A stretch of DNA of 36,634 nt, from positions 1 to 36,634 of the forward strand of contig JAHEHC010000006.1 of assembly GCA_024644805.1 (NCBI GenBank). The letters are read 5' to 3'. The notes beneath the pieces were generated by a model. That model was not told where the DNA came from. It did no database searches and saw only the letters and a program-made list of their open reading frames with translations. The first letter of the stretch is position 1. The number at the start of each line of letters is the position of its first letter. Made by a program: the position numbers and the translations under genes. The DNA is from Flavobacterium sp. Lineage in GTDB: Bacteria > Bacteroidota > Bacteroidia > Flavobacteriales > Flavobacteriaceae. Below, piece by piece: positions 31,109 to 36,634 of this stretch.

Positions 31109-32419
31109 ATGATTGAAAGGCTAAAAGACCATATCGCCACATCCTTTCCTTTTTTGAAGGAAAAAAATCTGCTGATCGCCTGTAGTGGTGGGGTAGATAG
31201 TGTGGTCCTATGTTATTTGATCAAGTCTCTGGACTATCAATTTTCAATTGCACATTGTAATTTTTCATTGAGGGGAAAAGAAAGTGATCTCGATGAAGAT
31301 CTGGTATCCGATCTGGGGGATAAATTATCGGTTCCAGTTTTCACAAAGACCTTTGATACACGATCCTATATTTCTGAAAATCAAATTTCCATACAAATGG
31401 CGGCTCGTGATCTGCGATATGAATGGTTTGAATCTCTTTGCCAGGAACAATCGTTCGATCATATTCTAACCGCACATCATCTGGATGACGATCTGGAAAC
31501 TTTCTTTATAAACCTTTCAAGAGGGACTGGAATCAGGGGATTGGCAGGTATACCGCAAATCAATGATAGAATAGTCAGACCTCTGTTGATCTTCAGTAAG
31601 GATGATATCGTTGATTTTGCAAGAGAAAAGGATCTGAAGTGGAGAGAGGACCAAAGCAATTCAAGGAATGATTATTTGAGAAATCAAATACGACATGAAC
31701 TAGTTCCGGAATTCATCAAACTCAATGAAACAGCATTAAAGAACTTTAGAAGAACCAAGGATCATTTGGGAGAAAGCCTTGATTTGATCGACGATTATTT
31801 GGTGTTGATCAGCAATTTGATCTGCACGGAGACCCAGGAAGGAATTCAATTTGATATAGTCAAGCTGAAGGATCTGCCCCATACCCATGCTGTACTTTAT
31901 GAACTATTATCACCATATGGTTTTTCAGCCTGGGAGGATATAGGAGATCTTTTAAATGCACAAACAGGAAAAATGATCTATTCCGGCTCCCATCGATTGA
32001 TCAAAGACCGCGATCGACTGATCTTATCAAAAATAGAACATACAGAGGCTGGTAAGGAGATCATTATTACAGGATCCGAAGAAGAGATAAACGCATCGGT
32101 CCATCTACAATTTGAAGAAGTGAATACCATCGATGAAACGAGCAAACGATCTATTTTTGTCGATAAGGATAAAGTGAAATATCCTTTGAAGATCAGACGT
32201 TGGAAGGAAGGGGATTCATTCTATCCATTTGGGATGAAAGGAAAAAAGAAATTGAGCAAGTTTTTTAAAGATGAAAAGTTATCTTTGCTTGCTAAAGAAA
32301 AAATTCGAGTATTGTTGAGTGACAATCAGATCGTTTGGGTAATCGGATTACGCCCCGATGACCGGTTCAAGATCGAGGACAATACGAAAAAGATCATAAA
32401 AATTACCTGGATTGACTAA
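31109..32419 (+). CDS. tilS: tRNA(Ile)-lysidine synthase
   Basis: This enzyme attaches lysine to C34 of the tRNA-Ile with CAU anticodon, using ATP, so that it reads AUA. The PP-loop ATP site is LLIACSGGVDS (SGGVDS at 26-31). It is followed by FSIAHCNFSLRGKESDLDE, LTAHHLDDDLETFFINLSRGTGIRGLAG and REDQSNSRNDYLRNQIRHELVP, all typical of TilS. The C-terminal tRNA-binding domain includes IRRWKEGDSFYPFGMKGKKKLSKFF. Its length of 436 aa is normal. The gene is essential in most bacteria. dsbD follows 6 bp downstream, so the two form an operon. Confidence 0.95.
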   Translation: MIERLKDHIATSFPFLKEKNLLIACSGGVDSVVLCYLIKSLDYQFSIAHCNFSLRGKESDLDEDLVSDLGDKLSVPVFTKTFDTRSYISENQISIQMAARDLRYEWFESLCQEQSFDHILTAHHLDDDLETFFINLSRGTGIRGLAGIPQINDRIVRPLLIFSKDDIVDFAREKDLKWREDQSNSRNDYLRNQIRHELVPEFIKLNETALKNFRRTKDHLGESLDLIDDYLVLISNLICTETQEGIQFDIVKLKDLPHTHAVLYELLSPYGFSAWEDIGDLLNAQTGKMIYSGSHRLIKDRDRLILSKIEHTEAGKEIIITGSEEEINASVHLQFEEVNTIDETSKRSIFVDKDKVKYPLKIRRWKEGDSFYPFGMKGKKKLSKFFKDEKLSLLAKEKIRVLLSDNQIVWVIGLRPDDRFKIEDNTKKIIKITWID

Positions 32420-32425
32420 ATAGCT

Positions 32426-34432
32426 ATGAAGAAGATATTTTTGATCCTATTCATTTTAGGAATTGGAACCACAGTTTTTGCACAAGATTTTATAAATAAC
32501 GGAAATCAGGATTATCTGGATCCTGTAAAGTGGGAAGTAGAACTAGAGCATGAAAAGGATGACTTATACACCATCAAGCTCACTGCCGATATTGAAGAAC
32601 ATTGGCATATATACAGTCAGTATGAGGCAGCAAATATAGAAATCCCACCTTTGCCAACTGAATTCACCTATAATGATTCGCCCGATTCATACGAATTAAT
32701 TGGAGAGACCACCGAACCTGATGTCCCACCTTACTATGATCCAGTATTCGAGGCGGATATCGTATTCTTTGGAGACATATCGGTTTTCAAACAACGAATC
32801 AGGGTGATCGATAAGGATAGTTTAATTGTAAGAGTTGAGATATTCTATTCGGCTTGTGATGATGAAAAATGCCTGCCTCCTGAGATTAAGACATTTGAGA
32901 TTGGAATTGGAGATGCCAAGGCAAAAGAGACCATGGTAGAACTCACCGAACTCGATCTGGAGAGAACAGCTGCCCTGACCATCGATATTAAAGGAAAAGA
33001 GGTCTATGAATTGGTTGAAGAGGAAGAGGATAAGAGCTATTTAACGATCTTTCTTCTTGGTTTTATTGGGGGCTTGATCGCCTTGCTCACACCTTGTGTA
33101 TTCCCAATGATCCCATTGACGGTATCCTTCTTCACCAAAGGAGCAAAAGACAAAAAGAAAGGGCTGCGGAATGCCATATTATATGGGTTGTTCATATTTA
33201 TCATCTATCTTCTTTTAAGTCTGCCGTTCCATTTACTGGATTCACTTGATCCAGAAATATTGAATAATATATCGACGAACGTTACCTTGAATATCATATT
33301 CTTCCTCATATTCTTAGCCTTTGCATTTTCATTCTTTGGCTATTATGAGATCACATTACCCAGTTCCTGGAGTTCCAAGATGGATGATAAGGCCAGCAGC
33401 ATAGGAGGGATCATAGGGATCTTCTTTATGGCACTGACTCTGGCAATCGTTTCATTTTCCTGTACCGGACCCATTCTGGGATCTTTATTGGGAGGTTCTT
33501 TAACCAGCGACGGTGGAGCGATGCAGTTAACTTTTGGAATGGGAGGATTTGGACTGGCCTTGGCGTTGCCATTTGCTTTGTTCGCACTATTCCCCAATTG
33601 GTTGAATTCCTTGCCAAAGAGTGGTGGCTGGTTGAATACAGTTAAAGTGGTACTTGGATTTATCGAACTGGGATTGGCCTTTAAATTCTTATCGAATGCC
33701 GATCTGGTAGAGCATTGGGGACTGTTGAAGAGAGAGATATTCATAGGTATTTGGATCCTTTGTGCGCTGGGAATGGCCTTGTATTTATTTGGTGTTATCC
33801 GATTTCCACACGATGGACCAAAACAAAAGAGGATTCCAAGAGGAAACCTACTTGTAGGCATATTGAGTTTAGCATTCTTTATTTACCTACTACCCGGATT
33901 GACCAACTCCAAGTATGCGAATTTGAAATTACTAAGTGGTTTTCCACCACCTCTGTTCTATAGCATCTATGATAAGGGGACTTCAGCTCCATTAGGGCTC
34001 AATGCCTATAAGGACTTTGAAGAAGGGGTTGATGCAGCAAAGACAACCGGTAAACCAATTATGTTGGATTTCACGGGTTGGGCCTGTGTCAACTGCAGAA
34101 AAATGGAAGAACAGGTCTGGAGCGAAGAAGCCATCTTTAAGACCATAAATGAGGAATATATTTTGATCTCCTTGTATGTGGATGATCGTAAATTACTGTC
34201 AGAGGAAGAACAGTTCAATTTTTTGAAACCATCAGGCGGAGTCAAACAAATTATGACCATAGGCGATAAATGGGCTACATTTCAAACCATAAACTTTCAA
34301 AATAACTCCCAGCCTTATTATGTGCTGATGGATGCCAACATGAACTTGTTGAATAAGCCAACTGCCTATACACCAGACGCAGATGAATACCTGGCCTGGC
34401 TCGAAGAGGGATTGAAGAATTTTAAAGAATAG
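32426..34432 (+). CDS. dsbD: Thiol:disulfide interchange protein DsbD (CcdA-type membrane reductant conduit)
   Basis: This 668-aa inner-membrane protein passes electrons from cytoplasmic thioredoxin to periplasmic thiol proteins. After a signal peptide ending FAQ (residue 20) comes the N-terminal DsbD-alpha domain, with cysteines C144 and C149 in SACDDEKCLPPE. The transmembrane CcdA-like core has C224 in LLTPCVFPMIPLT and C346 in VSFSCTGPILG. The C-terminal thioredoxin domain has C554/C557 in GWACVNCRKME. All six cysteines needed for the three-domain relay are present. A YLLPGLT helix connects to the thioredoxin part. It is probably co-transcribed with tilS, with no obvious functional link. 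Confidence 0.95.
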   Translation: MKKIFLILFILGIGTTVFAQDFINNGNQDYLDPVKWEVELEHEKDDLYTIKLTADIEEHWHIYSQYEAANIEIPPLPTEFTYNDSPDSYELIGETTEPDVPPYYDPVFEADIVFFGDISVFKQRIRVIDKDSLIVRVEIFYSACDDEKCLPPEIKTFEIGIGDAKAKETMVELTELDLERTAALTIDIKGKEVYELVEEEEDKSYLTIFLLGFIGGLIALLTPCVFPMIPLTVSFFTKGAKDKKKGLRNAILYGLFIFIIYLLLSLPFHLLDSLDPEILNNISTNVTLNIIFFLIFLAFAFSFFGYYEITLPSSWSSKMDDKASSIGGIIGIFFMALTLAIVSFSCTGPILGSLLGGSLTSDGGAMQLTFGMGGFGLALALPFALFALFPNWLNSLPKSGGWLNTVKVVLGFIELGLAFKFLSNADLVEHWGLLKREIFIGIWILCALGMALYLFGVIRFPHDGPKQKRIPRGNLLVGILSLAFFIYLLPGLTNSKYANLKLLSGFPPPLFYSIYDKGTSAPLGLNAYKDFEEGVDAAKTTGKPIMLDFTGWACVNCRKMEEQVWSEEAIFKTINEEYILISLYVDDRKLLSEEEQFNFLKPSGGVKQIMTIGDKWATFQTINFQNNSQPYYVLMDANMNLLNKPTAYTPDADEYLAWLEEGLKNFKE

Positions 34433-34449
34433 AAGGATTGCATTTCTAA

Positions 34450-34475
34450 GGTATTCCTAGAAGGATTGAAATACC
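34450..34475 (+). terminator. Weak hairpin between dsbD and pfkA
   Basis: The stem GGTATT/AATACC encloses a small CC/GG inner pair and lies 18 nt after the dsbD stop. It has no clear T-run, so termination is doubtful. An 11-bp direct repeat TAGAAGGATTG (34431 and 34459) overlaps it. The same gap holds the expected pfkA promoter, with only an imperfect -7 (TAATTTTA at 34485). Confidence 0.3.
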
Positions 34476-34509
34476 AAATACCTGTAATTTTAATAAATTA
34501 GCGATTTCT

Positions 34510-35496
34510 ATGATCGATCAAATAAAAAAAGTAGGCGTACTGACCAGTGGTGGTGATGCACCGGGAATGAATGCAGCTATTAGGGCTGTAGTTAGATGCT
34601 GTGCTTATCACAACATTGAATGTGTTGGTATTTACCGAGGTTACGAGGGATTGATCGATGGTGATTTTATACCACTTGGAGCTCGATCGGTAAAGAACAT
34701 GATCAATCGTGGTGGTACCTTCCTGAAATCGGCCAGAAGCAAGGAATTCAAGACCAAGGAAGGCCGGGCTAAAGCCTATAAGAACTTGAAAAAGGCAGGT
34801 GTAGATTCCATGATTGTGATCGGTGGTGATGGAACCTTCAGAGGAGCTCTCGAATTTGGAAAAGAATATCAGTTCCCGATAGTAGGAATCCCAGGTACAA
34901 TAGACAACGATATTAATGGAACCGATTATACCATAGGATATGATACGGCTTTGAATACGGTGATTGAGGCCATCGATAAGATACGGGATACAGCACATTC
35001 TCACAACCGATTGTTCCTGGTTGAGGTTATGGGTAGGGATGCTGGCGATATAGCCTTAAGTGCAGGTGTTGGAGCCGGTGCAGAGGCCATTCTGATACCC
35101 GAACAGAATATCGGTCGGGAACATCTCATGGAATCGTTGAGAAGGAGCAAACAATCCGGAAAAAGCTCCAGTATCATCGTAGTCTCCGAGGGAGATCAAA
35201 TTGGAAAGAACATATTCAATGTGGCAAAATACATCGAAAATAATCTGAAAGGATATGAAGTGAGAGTAACCGTTCTAGGTCATATTCAACGCGGTGGTTC
35301 CCCAAGTGGGCGAGATCGGATCTTAGCCAGTAGATTGGGAGTGAACGCAGTCGATGCCTTACTGAGAGGAGAAAAGAATGTGATGGTCGGACAAAAACTA
35401 AACAAGGTGGTTACGGTTCCTTTCTCCGAATCCATAAAAGGAGAAAATGAGATCGATATGGAGCTGATTCGTATCGCTAAAATAACTTCAATTTAA
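34510..35496 (+). CDS. pfkA: ATP-dependent 6-phosphofructokinase
   Basis: This glycolytic kinase converts fructose-6-phosphate to fructose-1,6-bisphosphate. LTSGGDAPGMNAAIRA and the ATP-site VIGGDGTFRGA are present. The Gly after GGD favours ATP over pyrophosphate as donor. The catalytic segment PGTIDNDINGTDYTIGYDTA and substrate-binding EVMGRDAGDIAL and LGHIQRGGSPSGRDR follow. Its length of 328 aa is typical of the bacterial allosteric form. It is followed 6 bp later by gapA, making a glycolytic operon. Confidence 0.96.
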   Translation: MIDQIKKVGVLTSGGDAPGMNAAIRAVVRCCAYHNIECVGIYRGYEGLIDGDFIPLGARSVKNMINRGGTFLKSARSKEFKTKEGRAKAYKNLKKAGVDSMIVIGGDGTFRGALEFGKEYQFPIVGIPGTIDNDINGTDYTIGYDTALNTVIEAIDKIRDTAHSHNRLFLVEVMGRDAGDIALSAGVGAGAEAILIPEQNIGREHLMESLRRSKQSGKSSSIIVVSEGDQIGKNIFNVAKYIENNLKGYEVRVTVLGHIQRGGSPSGRDRILASRLGVNAVDALLRGEKNVMVGQKLNKVVTVPFSESIKGENEIDMELIRIAKITSI

Positions 35497-35502
35497 AAGA
35501 TA

Positions 35503-36501
35503 ATGATTAGAATAGGAATAAACGGATTTGGTAGAATTGGTAGGATCTCATTTAGGCTCGCAGCTAAGAAAGACGGTATTGAAGTTGTCGCGATCAACGA
35601 CCTTTTAGGGGTCGATCATTTGGCCTATTTGCTGAAATACGACTCGGTACATGGGAGGTATCCCGGAACAGTAGAGGTGGTCGATGGAAAGTTAATAGTA
35701 GATGGGAAACAGATCAGGGTGACGGCTGAAAGAAATCCTGAAAACCTAAGATGGGGTGAATTGGATGTCGATACCGTATTAGATTGTACCGGAATATTTA
35801 AGGAAGTAAATTCTGCATCAGCCCACTTGAAAGCCGGTGCAAAAAAGGTTGTGATCTCAGCTCCTTCAAATACAGCTAAAATGTTTGTGATGGGTGTCAA
35901 TCACACTGATATTACTAAAGAAGACCAGGTGATCTCCTGTGCCTCCTGTACTACCAATTGCTTGGCACCAATGGTCAAATTAATTCATGATCATTTTGGA
36001 ATAGAAGATGCATTGATGACCACAGTACATGCGGTTACCAGCACCCAACTTACTGTCGATGGTCCAAGGAGTGGCTATAGAAAGGGTAGAAGCGCTATCA
36101 ATAATATCATACCCACGACAACTGGGGCAGCTAAGGCAGTGACCAAGGTCATTCCCGAACTAAAGGGTAAAATTGATGCTATGGCGTTCAGAGTGCCGGT
36201 AGCTGATGTATCTGCAGTTGACCTGACATTTCGTACCGAAAAGGCCACTGATCTTGATGAGATCAACTCGGTCTTTAAAAAAGCAGCTTCCAGCTCCTAT
36301 AAGGGAATCATAAATTATGTGGAGGAAGAGGTCGTATCGCAGGATTTTGTATCAGAGTCACATCCCTGTAATTACGATTCATTAGCGGGAATTGAACTCA
36401 ATGATAAATTTTTTAAACTGATTGCCTGGTACGATAACGAATATGGATATTCGTCTAATTTGGTGGATCTGGCACACTATATTTCAACTTTAAAATCATG
36501 A
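35503..36501 (+). CDS. gapA: Glyceraldehyde-3-phosphate dehydrogenase, type I
   Basis: This 332-aa NAD-dependent GAPDH has the Rossmann start IGINGFGRIGR (4-14) and the catalytic C149 in SCASCTTNCLAP. Other family segments include TTVHAVTSTQLTVDGP and RSAINNIIPTTTGAAKAV, ending in WYDNEYGYSSNLVDL. The INDLL region after the second strand (31-35) has Asp in the position that favours NAD over NADP. It lies 6 bp behind pfkA and overlaps the next gene by 4 bp (ATGA). Confidence 0.97.
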   Translation: MIRIGINGFGRIGRISFRLAAKKDGIEVVAINDLLGVDHLAYLLKYDSVHGRYPGTVEVVDGKLIVDGKQIRVTAERNPENLRWGELDVDTVLDCTGIFKEVNSASAHLKAGAKKVVISAPSNTAKMFVMGVNHTDITKEDQVISCASCTTNCLAPMVKLIHDHFGIEDALMTTVHAVTSTQLTVDGPRSGYRKGRSAINNIIPTTTGAAKAVTKVIPELKGKIDAMAFRVPVADVSAVDLTFRTEKATDLDEINSVFKKAASSSYKGIINYVEEEVVSQDFVSESHPCNYDSLAGIELNDKFFKLIAWYDNEYGYSSNLVDLAHYISTLKS

Positions 36502-36634
36502 TTCTTATAACAGATGGAGGTTCTACGAAATGCGATTGGGTTCTACTCGATTCCAAAGGAGAATCTGTATTCAAGACCAGTACAAAAGGACTGAATCCAG
36601 CTGTTTTTTCTGAAGAGATCTTGCAAGAAAGGAT
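36498..36634 (+). CDS. N-acetylglucosamine kinase-like BadF/BadG-type ATPase (partial, N-terminus only)
   Basis: Only about 45 residues are inside the window. They begin MILITDGGSTKCDWVLLDSKG, the phosphate-1 ATP-binding motif (D-G-G-S-T-K-x-D-W) of the BadF/BadG/NagK-like ASKHA kinases. In flavobacteria the gene next to pfkA-gapA is, from memory, annotated as an N-acetylglucosamine kinase. The ATG overlaps the gapA stop (ATGA), so it belongs to the pfkA-gapA operon. It is cut by the window edge, not truncated biologically as far as can be seen. Confidence 0.8.
   Translation, partial: MILITDGGSTKCDWVLLDSKGESVFKTSTKGLNPAVFSEEILQER

Noticed and set aside
33343-33861. 172-aa minus-strand ORF inside dsbD
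   Set aside because: Longest shadow ORF of the window, but it is antisense to the membrane core of DsbD and rich in Pro/Asn from reversed codons.

Overview
The window looks like a chromosomal segment of a flavobacterium (Bacteroidota, Flavobacteriaceae or close kin). The supporting signs are the moderately AT-rich base composition, TAnnTTTG-type -7 promoter elements in front of many genes, weak or absent Shine-Dalgarno sequences, the protein families themselves (Bacteroidota-type short SpeA, a DHS-like protein, DUF6952), and heptanucleotide repeat arrays in 3' untranslated regions. It carries no rRNA, tRNA, IS element, prophage or CRISPR that I could find. It is densely packed with mostly housekeeping genes, and every gene is intact except the two cut by the window edges.

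Layout. Bases 1-2486 (minus): a partial lipoprotein sulfatase behind a corA magnesium transporter and an MscS channel. Bases 2607-7052 (minus): an apparent five-gene unit, speA - speB - deoxyhypusine-synthase-like gene - VOC protein - SET-domain protein. Arginine would go to agmatine and then putrescine, and the DHS-like enzyme would plausibly make homospermidine or modify a protein. Bases 7053-7516 are a gene-free, AT-rich leader with several inverted repeats. Bases 7517-13605 (minus): a MarR-controlled RND tripartite efflux operon (marR, adaptor, pump, TolC), with a perfect 14-bp palindrome at the marR promoter. Bases 13807-15709 (plus): a nitroreductase and a KdnA-like sugar aminotransferase, which would make the 8-amino-Kdo of LPS.

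Bases 15706-21862 (minus): dgkA - ftsK - lolA - lptF/G-like - ribBA, an envelope and division cluster. Its RibBA has a GTP cyclohydrolase II half that has lost the zinc cysteines and the Arg-containing active-site loop. Bases 22008-23737 (minus): a peroxide-defence operon (2-Cys peroxiredoxin, thioredoxin with a CGNC active site, DUF6952, Tpx) ending in a strong intrinsic terminator. Bases 23856-25334 (minus): NhaC antiporter. Bases 25441-27296: a Cys/Met-metabolism PLP enzyme divergent from an Lrp/AsnC regulator, with a perfect palindrome between them.

Bases 27316-27534: two heptamer-based arrays in opposite orientation. Bases 27630-30906 (plus): dihydrolipoyl dehydrogenase, an FMN reductase and pabB, followed by a third heptamer array. 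Bases 31109-34432 (plus): tilS and dsbD. Bases 34510 to the end (plus): pfkA, gapA and a partial N-acetylglucosamine-kinase-like gene.

The most interesting points are the polyamine/DHS/SET unit, the degenerate RibBA domain, DUF6952 inside the peroxiredoxin operon, and the oppositely oriented heptamer arrays. None is an obvious new defence or mobile system. All functional calls come from motif reading and memory of the families; no database search was run.
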